Positions 1 to 8,914 of a stretch of DNA of 33,108 nucleotides are shown here, in pieces. Under the pieces are notes generated by a model. The model was not told the DNA's origin, did not search any database, and saw only the letters and a program-made list of their open reading frames with translations. This DNA comes from Microscillaceae bacterium (GTDB lineage: Bacteria; Bacteroidota; Bacteroidia; Cytophagales; Microscillaceae), in NCBI GenBank assembly GCA_011390205.1, contig JAABSX010000045.1, forward strand, positions 1 to 33,108. Direction: 5' to 3'. Every line of letters starts with the position of its first letter. Within the stretch, counting starts at the first letter, position 1. The position numbers and the translations under genes were made by a program.

Positions 1-2469
1 GCGTGCTGTTGCTACATCGTACACTGTGATATACACCGTAGTAGTGGCTGTTTGCCCATCGGTATTCTCTATGGTATATGTAAAAGTTACTTTACCCACA
101 AACCCTGTAACAGGTGTAAAGGTATAAGTGCCATTGCTGTTCAAAGTTACACTACCAACAGTTGGGCCTAAATCAAAAGGACTACCAATAGCAGTATTAC
201 CATTGATTGCTGTTACCGTCAGAACTCCACCAGCAGGATTACTGTCATTGCTAAGGACATTGCCACTCACTGGCTGATTTATGAGTGTGCTATTGATATC
301 AGGCTGTGCGTCTGGTCTTGCCCTTACTACGGGTACCCCTACCATATCGGGAGTGCGGTTATTGGTATAATTGCACTCTAAGAAGCGGTAGTTATCTGCT
401 ACCCCAGTGATAGGCACTGTGGCAGAGGCAAGTAAGTTGGCTACTGCAAACAAGTCAAAATCTCCACCTACATAATTAATATTGATAGTAAGATTCAAAA
501 AACCATTGGGTGCAATGCTGACATCATTGGGGGTGATGAACTCTCCTAGCAGTGTAGCTCCAGCTATGGTAGGATTGCCACTATAGAATGCCACTCTGGT
601 CTGGGGAGGCAAGGCTGCTGCGGCAGCTGCCGTATTGGTCAAGTTAAAATTGATGTTGAGGTTATTGCCAATTAGTTTTGCCTCATTGATGGTAACTGCT
701 GCATCGGCGGCAGAGCGGAAATAGTCACCTGTCTTATCATAAGAAGATGCCTGCACCATGAAGTTATTGAAAATCCTTCCACTCGCACCAAAACTAGCTG
801 CATTGCTTTGCTGCTGACGGGGAATGGTCAAGTTATCATTGACATTCATTACGTGATAGCTATACTGATTCCATACTTTGCGAGCAGGTGCCCAGGGCTG
901 TGAAGGAGATTGATAAACCCTCAGTTTTCCTTGCTGTGATGTACTGTTTACTCCACAAGGCACACAGATTTCAGCCGCTCCATTGCCTGTAATATTGGCA
1001 ATAATCGGATTCTCAGCTCCTGTACCCGAAAAGCAAACCACTGTCTGAATGTCAGTAGGAGTAGCTGTACTTCCATCTATTACTCTGAGTGTGGTTTCAT
1101 CTCTATAAACAATTTCTTGTTTGCCATCTTGGTTAAAGTCAAACATAGTGAGGGCTGTTTCGCCTGAGGTATCATTGGTATTGATTACCCAAAACTCCTG
1201 TAAAGTAGTTGTGCCATTATATTTATAGGCTATCAGACGTTCTTTACGCACAACACCTATTTCAGGTGCACCATTAATGTCTCCATCCATATCTCCTATA
1301 AAGGGAGGTCCCACATTGTCTTCACCTCCACCACCTCCAGAAGTAGGCATAGCTGTGGAAGCTATGAGTGTAGGCGTTGTTCCATTCAGATAATACACAT
1401 ACAGGCGTGAAGTAGTGGCAGTTCCTCCCGAGCCAACTACTACATCTAATTGCCCATCAAGGTTGATGTCTGCAATAGAAGTATAGCCATCTCTCAGGTT
1501 TCCATCTACAGTAATATTATAGGCAGTCATAGTGTTGCCTGTTGTGCCATTAGGATTGCCAATGTTTACCTTATAAATAGTATAACCCGCTGCTAATTCT
1601 AAATCATTCCGATTTGCATCCAAGTTAGCAGCTATGGAATTTGCAATAGAACCTATTTGTGCTTCATCTTGTCGCTGCACGCCTATTCCATTCGCTCCAC
1701 CTCCTGCTAATTTGACACCTGTTTGTGCATTGAAAATTTCATTGTAGATATACACCTCAGGGATACCGTCTTGGTTAAAATCCGCTAAAGCTGGTGTAGC
1801 ACCATATCGGTAAGTGGCATTATCTCCATATTGTGTATCAGATATCCATTGTTCTACCCATACACCTGAAGCATTGCGTTTGTAGCAAACCAGTCTTGCT
1901 CTTTTCCCTACAGCATTGGATGTATGGTTGGTCGTTGCTACAATGATTTCGGCAAAACCATCACCATCAATATCTCCTACTACAAAGGGAGTAGGCCCCG
2001 CCCAACTGTAAAAGTCAGTAGTTATCACAAATTTCTGCGTGCCTGTACGCCCGTCAAAAACTCGGAGATCTTTGGTGCGTCTGGGAGTTCCAGTCTGAAA
2101 GCTATTATTGCTCGCCATAATAATATCCGTAAAACCATCACCATCAACATCAGCGGCAAGGGGTGTTACATAAAGGGCTACATCTTGTGCAGATTCCCAG
2201 CGTTGCTCAAAAGCAAAGAAACTAAAACCCGTAGTAAACTGACAGCCATCAGCACAGTAGCCAAAGAAGTTTTCTAGGTTACAAGGGCAATCAGGGTCAA
2301 AGAAATCTACAAAGCCATCTCCGTCATCGTCTATGCCATTATCGCAGATTTCTTGGGCTTGTAAAGAAAAGGTAATAAATGATAAGAAAATCCACAAAAA
2401 ACTGGATTTTCGCCAAGTCTTTAAAAATGATTGGGAATCATTCTGGGGTTTGGGTAGGTGTTGGTGCAT
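1..2469 (-). CDS. Large secreted FG-GAP/VCBS-repeat protein with Ig-like domain (3' end outside window)
   Basis: An open frame of 823 codons runs from the ATG at 2469 to the window edge without a stop. The product starts with a basic stretch and a hydrophobic segment (WIFLSFITFSLQA, residues 26-38), read as a Sec signal peptide. Next comes a thrombospondin type-3-like Ca-binding motif (DNGIDDDGDG, about residues 43-52), then repeated FG-GAP/VCBS motifs such as DVDGDGFTDI, DIDGDGFAEI, DFNQDGIPEV, DINLDGQLDV and DFNQDGKQEI, which predict a calcium-binding beta-propeller. The last visible part (NGTYTFTPVTGFVGKVTFTY) resembles the Ig/cadherin-like tandem repeats of bacterial adhesins. In Bacteroidota such proteins usually end in a type IX secretion sorting domain; that end lies outside the window, so export by T9SS is an inference. 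Probable surface or extracellular protein; ligand unknown. Confidence 0.85.
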   Translation of the reverse strand, partial: MHQHLPKPQNDSQSFLKTWRKSSFLWIFLSFITFSLQAQEICDNGIDDDGDGFVDFFDPDCPCNLENFFGYCADGCQFTTGFSFFAFEQRWESAQDVALYVTPLAADVDGDGFTDIIMASNNSFQTGTPRRTKDLRVFDGRTGTQKFVITTDFYSWAGPTPFVVGDIDGDGFAEIIVATTNHTSNAVGKRARLVCYKRNASGVWVEQWISDTQYGDNATYRYGATPALADFNQDGIPEVYIYNEIFNAQTGVKLAGGGANGIGVQRQDEAQIGSIANSIAANLDANRNDLELAAGYTIYKVNIGNPNGTTGNTMTAYNITVDGNLRDGYTSIADINLDGQLDVVVGSGGTATTSRLYVYYLNGTTPTLIASTAMPTSGGGGGEDNVGPPFIGDMDGDINGAPEIGVVRKERLIAYKYNGTTTLQEFWVINTNDTSGETALTMFDFNQDGKQEIVYRDETTLRVIDGSTATPTDIQTVVCFSGTGAENPIIANITGNGAAEICVPCGVNSTSQQGKLRVYQSPSQPWAPARKVWNQYSYHVMNVNDNLTIPRQQQSNAASFGASGRIFNNFMVQASSYDKTGDYFRSAADAAVTINEAKLIGNNLNINFNLTNTAAAAAALPPQTRVAFYSGNPTIAGATLLGEFITPNDVSIAPNGFLNLTININYVGGDFDLFAVANLLASATVPITGVADNYRFLECNYTNNRTPDMVGVPVVRARPDAQPDINSTLINQPVSGNVLSNDSNPAGGVLTVTAINGNTAIGSPFDLGPTVGSVTLNSNGTYTFTPVTGFVGKVTFTYTIENTDGQTATTTVYITVYDVATAR

Positions 2470-2845
2470 CTTACTAAATTATGTAATTGCTGAATAGATT
2501 TTCAACACTGCAAAAAAAGACATAAAATAACAAGTTTACAAGCCATAAAAATACTAAAAAGTGTATCAAGGGTTCTAAGAATGAATCATTAAAAGTACGC
2601 TTTTTTTTTATCCATTATCCCCTTAGCAAATATGATAAAACAAATTAATGAGCTAATTTGGTCAATAAATAGAATTTACTGGTATTTCTTACTTTTCCAG
2701 TATAATGTAATATTGTGATTTTTTCAAATGAAAAATACAATTAATAAATAAATCTTACATGTAATACTGGATAAATATTCAAGTAATGCTATTATTTTTT
2801 ATGTACTCGCAGCTGCAAAACACTTAAAACAAGTATCCAATAAAC
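2470..2845. other. AT-rich intergenic stretch
   Basis: No convincing gene on either strand. It is very AT-rich and holds the 5' side of the FG-GAP gene, so that gene's promoter must lie here, but I see no clean TAnnTTTG box on the minus strand. A weak inverted repeat is present (CCAGTATAATGTAA near 2697 against TTACATGTAATACTGG from 2755), including the palindrome TTACATGTAA at 2755-2764. Function unknown. Confidence 0.5.
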
Positions 2846-2885
2846 AAAAAAAGCCAAGAATACGGATTCGTATTCTTGGCTTTTT
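2846..2885 (-). terminator. Rho-independent terminator of hppA (bidirectional)
   Basis: A perfect 12-bp stem (GCCAAGAATACG 2853-2864 with its complement 2869-2880) encloses a 4-base loop, with A-tract and T-tract on the two sides. It lies about 30 bp beyond the hppA stop and could work in both directions. Confidence 0.9.
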
Positions 2886-2915
2886 ACTTATAAAACCTTT
2901 GGGTATATTCTCTGA

Positions 2916-5111
2916 TTAGGCTACCAAATAAGGAGCGATTACCAGTGCAACTACAGACATTAATTTCAAAAGGATATTCAATGAAGGGCCAGAAGTATCT
3001 TTGAAAGGGTCTCCCACAGTATCACCTACTACGGCTGCCTTGTGAGGCTCAGAGCCTTTGTAATAAATTTTTCCGTCTATTTCTACACCTTCTTCAAACA
3101 TTTTCTTGGCATTGTCCCAAGCACCACCCGCATTAGATTGGAAAATCGCCATCAATACACCCGTTACGGTTACACCAGCGAGCAATCCGCCAAGCATCTC
3201 AGGACCACCACCGAAGCCAATGGCTACAGGTGAAATCACTGCAATAAGTCCTGGCAATACCATCTCACGGATAGAAGCTGTAGTAGAGATTTCTACACAT
3301 TTTTTGTAATCGGCATATCCATCGGCAGCATCAAAAGTGTCTTGATCAGCTTTAGACCATTCTTCTTTTTCTTTGCCGTCATTGCGTCTCATTACTTCTA
3401 AGGCAGCTTTGAGCTGAGGAATGTCATTGAACTGACGGCGTACTTCCTGAATCATAGAAAGGGCTGCTTTTCCTACTGCATCCATTGCCATGGCAGAGAA
3501 TAAGAAAGGAAGCATACCTCCTAAGAATAGACCAGCCATTACGGTAGGGTTTGCTACGTCAATAGAAGTGATTTTGGCAGTTACCATAAAAGCACTAAAA
3601 AGGGCTAGGGCAGTCAAAGCAGCCGAGCCAATCGCAAAGCCTTTTCCGATGGCAGCCGTTGTGTTTCCTACGGCATCCAGTTTGTCCGTGCGCTTACGCA
3701 CTTCTTTAGGCAATTCACTCATTTCGGCAATACCGCCAGCATTGTCGGAGATAGGACCATAAGCATCTACAGCAAGCTGAATGCCTGTGTTGGCGAGCAT
3801 CCCTACGGCAGCAATCGCAATACCGTACAAACCTGCAAAATGAAATGCCCCGATAATCGCAGCGGCAATGATGATGATGGGAATGGCAGTTGAGCGCATG
3901 CCTACACCCAAGCCCGCAATGATGTTGGTGGCTGCACCCGTAGAAGATTGCTTTACTATAGACCTCACAGGACCAGTGCCTGTACCCGTATAATATTCTG
4001 TAATCAATCCGATGAAAAGACCAGCTGCCGCTCCAATGATGGTGGCAATAAACACGCCTAATGAAGAAAATTCAGTCTCTATTCCACTCACGTTGGCTGT
4101 CCACTGAGCGGGAAGCATAAACGTAATGATAAAGTAAGAAAACACTACCAAGATGCCTGTAGAGCCAAATTCACCCACATTCAGGGCTTTTTGAGGATTA
4201 CCGCCTTCTTTTACATTGACCATAAAAGTCCCGATAATAGAAGTCAAGATACCTGCTCCCGCCAATACCAAAGGCAAAAGTACTGCACTCAATACACCGA
4301 AAGGCAAGCTTGCGAAAGCAGTTACTTCCATAAATACTACACCCAATACCATCGTACCTACGATAGAGCCTACATAAGATTCAAAAAGGTCAGCACCCAT
4401 ACCCGCTACATCTCCTACATTATCACCTACGTTGTCGGCAATTGTGGCAGGGTTAAGGGGGTGGTCTTCAGGAATGCCTGCTTCTACTTTTCCTACCAAG
4501 TCAGCACCTACATCAGCAGCTTTGGTATAAATACCGCCACCCACACGCGCAAACAAGGCAATGGAAGATGCTCCAAAAGAAAAACCAGTGATGATGTTAA
4601 TCACACGGGTTACTTCATCAGGAGTCGTAAAATCAAATAAGTTACTGTAAATCGATAGCAAGCCTCCTAAGCCTAGCAAGCCCAAACCTACTACACCAAG
4701 CCCCATCACTGAGCCACCTGTAAAGGCTATTTTGAGTGCTTTGCTGAGACTTTCACGTGCAGCATTGGTCGTACGGACGTTTGCCTTGGTGGCTACACGC
4801 ATCCCGATAAAACCAGCCAATGCAGAGCAAATAGCCCCTACTATAAACGAAACAGCTACCAGATAATGTGAGCTCTCTTGGCTTGCGCCACTTACTCCTA
4901 AAATGATTGCGACCACGAATACGAAAATAGCCAGAATACGATATTCAGCTTTTAAAAAAGTCATTGCTCCATCGGCAATGTTTTTGGCAATTCTTGCCAT
5001 GCGCTCCGTCCCTACTTCCTGACGGCTTACCCAATTAGACTTAATAAAGGTAAATAAAAGCGACAAAATCCCTAGTATGGGAATCAATAAAATAAGATTA
5101 GAGGATGTCAT
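2916..5111 (-). CDS. hppA: Membrane-bound (K+-stimulated) ion-translocating pyrophosphatase
   Basis: A 731-residue, about 16-helix integral membrane protein that couples PPi hydrolysis to H+ and/or Na+ export. The family substrate-site signature DVGADLVGK is at residues 200-208, followed by the Asp-rich loop DNVGDNVGD (226-234); a second Asp-rich region is near [12 protein letters not shown] (449-460). At the position that separates K+-dependent from K+-independent enzymes the sequence is [10 protein letters not shown] (482-491), with Ala486 and Gly489; independent enzymes have Lys and Thr there. This places it in the K+-dependent branch, which in Bacteroidota includes Na+- and Na+/H+-pumping forms; the pumped ion cannot be settled from these residues. 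Monocistronic: promoter upstream and terminator downstream. Confidence 0.97.
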   Translation of the reverse strand: MTSSNLILLIPILGILSLLFTFIKSNWVSRQEVGTERMARIAKNIADGAMTFLKAEYRILAIFVFVVAIILGVSGASQESSHYLVAVSFIVGAICSALAGFIGMRVATKANVRTTNAARESLSKALKIAFTGGSVMGLGVVGLGLLGLGGLLSIYSNLFDFTTPDEVTRVINIITGFSFGASSIALFARVGGGIYTKAADVGADLVGKVEAGIPEDHPLNPATIADNVGDNVGDVAGMGADLFESYVGSIVGTMVLGVVFMEVTAFASLPFGVLSAVLLPLVLAGAGILTSIIGTFMVNVKEGGNPQKALNVGEFGSTGILVVFSYFIITFMLPAQWTANVSGIETEFSSLGVFIATIIGAAAGLFIGLITEYYTGTGTGPVRSIVKQSSTGAATNIIAGLGVGMRSTAIPIIIIAAAIIGAFHFAGLYGIAIAAVGMLANTGIQLAVDAYGPISDNAGGIAEMSELPKEVRKRTDKLDAVGNTTAAIGKGFAIGSAALTALALFSAFMVTAKITSIDVANPTVMAGLFLGGMLPFLFSAMAMDAVGKAALSMIQEVRRQFNDIPQLKAALEVMRRNDGKEKEEWSKADQDTFDAADGYADYKKCVEISTTASIREMVLPGLIAVISPVAIGFGGGPEMLGGLLAGVTVTGVLMAIFQSNAGGAWDNAKKMFEEGVEIDGKIYYKGSEPHKAAVVGDTVGDPFKDTSGPSLNILLKLMSVVALVIAPYLVA

Positions 5112-5158
5112 ACAGGCTTTTAATTTTTTTTATGAATATACTTGTAATTAACGGAGGG

Positions 5159-5195
5159 CAAAGATAGAATAAGAATGTTTAAAATCTATCTAAAA
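5159..5195 (-). promoter_or_regulatory. Candidate hppA promoter
   Basis: On the minus strand TATCTTTG (5166-5159) fits the Bacteroidota -7 box TAnnTTTG, about 48 bp upstream of the ATG. A T-rich stretch about 23 bp further upstream is only a weak match to the TTTG -33 element. Confidence 0.5.
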
Positions 5196-5280
5196 AAAAA
5201 GATAAAAAGTACAAATTCTAAGAAGATACACCCCTCATCTCAGTATGTTTTTGGCTAAACTCAAATTTTATTGCTTGTTT

Positions 5281-5313
5281 TTTGATAGAGCCGTAAATTC
5301 GTATGTAAATTTG
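5281..5313 (+). promoter_or_regulatory. yebC promoter (Bacteroidota sigma-A type)
   Basis: TTTG at 5281-5284, a 21-bp spacer, then TAAATTTG at 5306-5313, a full match to TTTG-N(about 20)-TAnnTTTG. Transcription would begin near 5320, which fits the ATG at 5345 and argues against the in-frame TTG at 5321. Confidence 0.7.
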
Positions 5314-5344
5314 TGATTTATTGAAAATACATAACAAATTAAAT

Positions 5345-6058
5345 ATGGGACGTGCTTTTGAATATCGTAAAGCCCGCAAGATGAAACGCTGGGGCTTCAT
5401 GGCAAAAACTTTTACAAGGATAGGCAAAGACATTGCGCTGGCAGTCAAAGAAGGTGGACCTGACCCTGATACCAACTCACGCTTGCGTGCCATTATCCAG
5501 AACTCTAAGGCAGTCAATATGCCCAAAGAGAATGTGGAAAGGGCCATCAAAAAGGCCTCTTCCAAAGACCAAGAAGATTACAAAGAAATCGTCTATGAGG
5601 GCTATGCCCCACACGGCATCGCCATCGTGGTAGAATGTACTACTGATAACCCTACCCGCACTGTAGCCAATGTACGCAGCTACTTCAACAGGTCAGGAGG
5701 AAGCCTAGGCACCACAGGTTCTCTAGATTTTTTGTTTGACCGAAAATGTGTCTTCAAAATCGTAAAAGCAGATTTTGATGTAGAAGAGATGGAACTGGAG
5801 CTGATTGACTATGGTGCTGATGAGGTATTCGAGGATGAAGAAGAAGGGGAAATTGTGGTTTATGGTGGCTTCCAGGATTTTGGGGCAATCCAGAAGGTAC
5901 TTGAAGAAAAAGGCTGTGAAATCAAACAAGCAGAGTTTGAGCGAATCCCCCTTGATACCAAGACGCTAGACGAAGAAGCAGAGGCCGAAGTACAAAAACT
6001 CCTTGATAAATTTGACGATGATGATGATGTCCAGAATGTCTATCATACAATGGGCTAA
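5345..6058 (+). CDS. yebC: YebC/PmpR family protein (TACO1 family)
   Basis: 237 residues, the usual length for the family. It starts with MGRAFEYRKARKMKRW, the N-terminal form common in Bacteroidota, followed by the conserved stretch around LAVKEGGPDPDTNSRLR and the block NMPKENVERAIKK (about residues 60-72). The acidic patch EDEEEG and the C-terminal block end in a DDDDD-rich tail. The family was first annotated as transcriptional regulators; newer work on bacterial YebC proteins and mitochondrial TACO1 points to a role in translation, relieving stalls at proline-rich stretches. The ATG at 5345 is chosen because family members start there and the promoter lies just upstream; an in-frame TTG at 5321 adds only eight residues. 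No partner gene adjoins it. Confidence 0.95.
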   Translation: MGRAFEYRKARKMKRWGFMAKTFTRIGKDIALAVKEGGPDPDTNSRLRAIIQNSKAVNMPKENVERAIKKASSKDQEDYKEIVYEGYAPHGIAIVVECTTDNPTRTVANVRSYFNRSGGSLGTTGSLDFLFDRKCVFKIVKADFDVEEMELELIDYGADEVFEDEEEGEIVVYGGFQDFGAIQKVLEEKGCEIKQAEFERIPLDTKTLDEEAEAEVQKLLDKFDDDDDVQNVYHTMG

Positions 6059-6067
6059 ATGATGGCA

Positions 6068-6108
6068 CAGCACAAAGTGTATCTTGGGGTAAGATGCACT
6101 TTGTGTTG
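6068..6108 (+). terminator. Hairpin terminator after yebC
   Basis: A long stem begins 13 bp after the core of the stop region: 15 bp (6071-6085 with 6091-6105, one G-T pair) around a GGGGT loop, extendable by three pairs. The T-run after it is weak, so it may act as a terminator or as an mRNA 3' end stabiliser. Confidence 0.6.
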
Positions 6109-6274
6109 CTTTATGCGGATGTTTTTTGTAGTGAAAGAAGCTTTTCTCTTAGATAATTAGATTAAACTGTAATTATCGGTGTTGAATGATGGTTTGGCAT
6201 AGTTTTTCTTGTATTTATGGTAAAATGACTCTGCCCAAAGAAAATTTTGAGTGGCTTACCAAAATCAATACACA

Positions 6275-8443
6275 ATGCAATTACCCTTCAATAAAATACG
6301 CTCTAAATACCAGTTTTACTCCCTCTCACTGGTGCTGCTTGCCGCAGGTTTAGGACTGCTGTTTTATGTATATACTTTGCGCATAGACGAATACCACACT
6401 TACCAAAGCCAGCTCAACAAACTCCCACTCATCTATGCCAAAATCCATCAATCTACACAAAGATTTCAGAGTGAAGAGTCCAATACTATGCGTTTTCTCA
6501 GTACTGGAGAAAGCAAATATTTAGATGAATATGAGCAGAATTTTCGCCGTTTTGAAAAAGCCTTAGAAGCCCTCTTACCCAGTGCTGTCTCAGGGATGCT
6601 ACAAAAATCAGAAAATTTAAAACAACTTGATAGACACCTCAAACAACACAGAAAGTATCTTTATGAGCTTGTAAATAAAACCAAACAACTCGGCAAAGAT
6701 GACACAGGCCTAGAAGGAGGTATCAAGAAAGAACTTATCAGACTAAAATCCTCTGACATTATCACGGCAGCGCAAATGCTGACACTTCAAAAGTATAAAA
6801 ATGATTTTTTGATTTACAAAAATCCTGAGTCTATCAAAAATCTTAAAACAGAGACACACAGTATCTTAGATGAAATAAGCCTCCGTATCAATCTGGAAGA
6901 TAGCACAGGCAGGGCAAAAATGGCATATGCCGTACACAGCATAGAAAAATACAAACACAGTATTGATAGACTCCTTGCTGCTCACCAAGAGATAGGGCTC
7001 AATATGCAAGAAGGCCTGCAAGCAAAAATAAATAAAGAACATCAATACATTGACCATCAGCTCACTCTGCAGCAAGAAAATGCCGAAGCTAGCATCGCAC
7101 TACTTATCAAAAAATCTAAATCCTTTATCTGGACTATTTTCTTGATTACTTTGATGATTACAATTTTACTCTCCTTAATCATCTCCAAAATAGAAAGTAA
7201 TGCTATAGTAGGGCTAGACAGAATCACAAAATCTCTCAGAATGGGTATCCGAAATCAAGAAAAATTGCTTAACCACAATATATTCAAACGCAATGATGAG
7301 ATAGGAAGTATTGCCAGAAACTTTCAGTATTTTATTGCCAAATTTAAGAAAGCTCTAGGGCAAATCACAGAAAAAAATCTAAAGTTAGAAGAAGTAGCAC
7401 AGCAAGAAAAATTAAGAAAATGGCATACAGAGGGGATGAATCTTATGAAAGATATCTTCCGAAAAAATTATCAAAATCCTGAGCAACAATCTTTTGAAAT
7501 CATCTCAGAACTGGCAAAATACACCCACAGCCAGCAGGGAGGGCTTTTTGTTATGCACCCAGAAATCAAAGAAAAACTCGAACTCAAAGCTTGTTATGCC
7601 TATGAAAGACAAAAATATAGAAAGAAAACCATTGAAATGGGAGAAGGACTTGTAGGCACAGCTTGGAAAGAAAATAAAACCTTGCTCATCACTGATATAA
7701 TCCCTAATTATGCTTATATCACTTCATCTCTTGGCAAGACAGCCCCCAACTCCCTGCTGCTGATTCCGCTAAGAGTAGAAGATAAAGTAGTGGGTGTCAT
7801 AGAGTTAATGTCTTTAAAGCCTTACCAAAAACACGAAATAGAATTTATAGAAAACGCTGCTACACGCATCGCCAACGCAGTAATAGCCACACAAGCCAAT
7901 GAGCAAAATCAAACGCTTCTCAAAAACACAGAACAACTTGCCAAAGAAGCCCAAGAAAAAGAAATGAAACTACAAGAGCAAATCAAAAACTATCAATACT
8001 GGCTAAAAGAATTTGAAAATAAACTCAAACAATCCACAGATAGCCAAGAAGTTTATCAATCTATCCTCCACAAAATGTACAAAGGAATGATTGTAACCAA
8101 TGAAAAATTTCGAATCATTATGGTCAATAATTTTATCTTAAAAAGATTCAATCATCAAGAAGAAACACTCTTAAACCAGCCCTTAGAAAATCTCTTAGAC
8201 ACTGATTATGAAAATATCCTTGACCTCAGAGAAAGCAAACTAAAACTCAACACGCCTACTTTTGATAAAAATCTGAAAAGCAGAATCATAGACCAAAAAG
8301 GCAAAACCATTGCAGTAGAAAGTATCTCCGGTAAACTAGAAATTGAAGACAAAGTAGTCTATGTATTTCTGATTAATGAACAAAAAACAGACAGTGCCGC
8401 ACAACAAAATAATGGCAACTCCCAACTGAAAGTAGCTAGCTAA
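6275..8443 (+). CDS. Membrane sensor protein with HAMP-GAF-PAS and no output domain
   Basis: About 722 residues. Numbering from the alternative GTG start at 6251 (8 residues longer): transmembrane helix 1 at 23-43, a long helical periplasmic region of about 250 residues, transmembrane helix 2 at 292-312, HAMP-like linker 313-375, GAF domain about 390-548 (GEGLVGTAWKE near 464-474, LLLIPLRVEDKVVGVIELMS 502-521), coiled coil about 550-600, and a PAS-like fold about 605-710 (GMIVTNEKFRIIMVNN). No histidine kinase, cyclase, GGDEF, phosphatase or MCP signalling tip is visible, and the protein ends soon after the PAS domain. It may signal through a partner protein. I chose the ATG at 6275 because it places MQLPFNKIRSKY as a short basic cytoplasmic tail; GTG 6251 cannot be excluded. 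It stands alone between yebC and the cassette. Confidence 0.85.
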   Translation: MQLPFNKIRSKYQFYSLSLVLLAAGLGLLFYVYTLRIDEYHTYQSQLNKLPLIYAKIHQSTQRFQSEESNTMRFLSTGESKYLDEYEQNFRRFEKALEALLPSAVSGMLQKSENLKQLDRHLKQHRKYLYELVNKTKQLGKDDTGLEGGIKKELIRLKSSDIITAAQMLTLQKYKNDFLIYKNPESIKNLKTETHSILDEISLRINLEDSTGRAKMAYAVHSIEKYKHSIDRLLAAHQEIGLNMQEGLQAKINKEHQYIDHQLTLQQENAEASIALLIKKSKSFIWTIFLITLMITILLSLIISKIESNAIVGLDRITKSLRMGIRNQEKLLNHNIFKRNDEIGSIARNFQYFIAKFKKALGQITEKNLKLEEVAQQEKLRKWHTEGMNLMKDIFRKNYQNPEQQSFEIISELAKYTHSQQGGLFVMHPEIKEKLELKACYAYERQKYRKKTIEMGEGLVGTAWKENKTLLITDIIPNYAYITSSLGKTAPNSLLLIPLRVEDKVVGVIELMSLKPYQKHEIEFIENAATRIANAVIATQANEQNQTLLKNTEQLAKEAQEKEMKLQEQIKNYQYWLKEFENKLKQSTDSQEVYQSILHKMYKGMIVTNEKFRIIMVNNFILKRFNHQEETLLNQPLENLLDTDYENILDLRESKLKLNTPTFDKNLKSRIIDQKGKTIAVESISGKLEIEDKVVYVFLINEQKTDSAAQQNNGNSQLKVAS

Positions 8444-8454
8444 AATAGATGATG

Positions 8455-8621
8455 TCAGAATCAGAAAAGCAGCTGTTCAAACTCACTAGACAAAACAAAA
8501 CATCCTCTGTCTAGGGATTCTCACTACGTCTAATAGCATCAAAGAAAGATGCTTTTCGAGCACCAAAACAGAAGTAAATTTCATCATTGAAATGGCTCAA
8601 ATCTTTGAAAAACTAAGCTAA
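8455..8621 (+). pseudogene. Remnant of a T5orf172-type gene (C-terminal part)
   Basis: Two short stretches match the C-terminal end of the intact T5orf172 gene at 32731-33108. From 8455 the frame reads SESEKQ, like LESEQQ in the intact gene. In another frame up to the TAA at 8619-8621 it reads IKERCFSSTKTEVNF, then IIEMAQIFEKLS. Against the intact end EWFLLTEEDVAFF, then VAIARTFEKFR, it aligns without gaps, with Phe, Thr, Val, Phe, Ala and Phe-Glu-Lys kept, and with the conserved Trp codon changed to Cys. At least one frameshift and internal losses are needed. As in the intact locus, it ends a short distance (24 bp) before the HTH gene. Confidence 0.6.
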
Positions 8622-8645
8622 AACAGTAATTTTACATAAAAAAGT

Positions 8646-8846
8646 ATGCGCAAAGAAACAACACAATTCACAGGAGAAAAACTAAAAGAACTCAGAAAAA
8701 AACACGGACTCAAACAGCAAGAAGTCGCTGATGGAATTGGATCTGCAAGAGAAAGAATATCTCAATGGGAGAACGCCAAACATCCAATATCAAAGTCTTA
8801 TCAAAAGTTACTCAGCCTATTTTTTGATAATATTGAAAAAAAATAA
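8646..8846 (+). CDS. Small Cro/C1-type HTH regulator (cassette copy 1)
   Basis: 66 residues, a single HTH_3 domain. The first 28 residues (ETTQFTGEKLKELRKKH, then LKQQEVADG) are almost identical to the HTH protein at 32499-32699, while the recognition-helix region differs (SARERISQWE here, VKRTKISEWE there). Such short proteins are typical repressors in phages, plasmids and toxin-antitoxin loci. It sits 24 bp after the remnant and 68 bp before the antirepressor pseudogene, the same order as the intact locus. The frame is intact although both neighbours have decayed, so it may still be active. Target unknown; the palindrome at 8867-8880 is a candidate. Confidence 0.85.
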   Translation: MRKETTQFTGEKLKELRKKHGLKQQEVADGIGSARERISQWENAKHPISKSYQKLLSLFFDNIEKK

Positions 8847-8866
8847 ACTAGAATTTGTCTTTATTT

Positions 8867-8880
8867 GTATAATATTATAC
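8867..8880 (+). promoter_or_regulatory. 14-bp perfect palindrome, possible HTH operator
   Basis: GTATAATATTATAC reads the same on both strands and lies between the HTH gene and the antirepressor pseudogene, where an operator for the antirepressor promoter would be expected. The equivalent gap of copy 2 has no such sequence (it has TTTAAATTTAAA at 32438-32449), in line with different recognition helices, but AT-rich palindromes also arise by chance. Confidence 0.35.
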
Positions 8881-8914
8881 ATTTTTAGAGTATTAACCTT
8901 TAATTATCAATCCA

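Noticed and set aside
1924-2277. Plus-strand frame opposite the FG-GAP gene
   Set aside because: Shadow of the real minus-strand gene, whose codons encode clear Ca-binding repeats.
5321-5344. TTG start adding eight residues to YebC
   Set aside because: It would lie at the predicted transcription start, and the family begins at MGRAFEYR.
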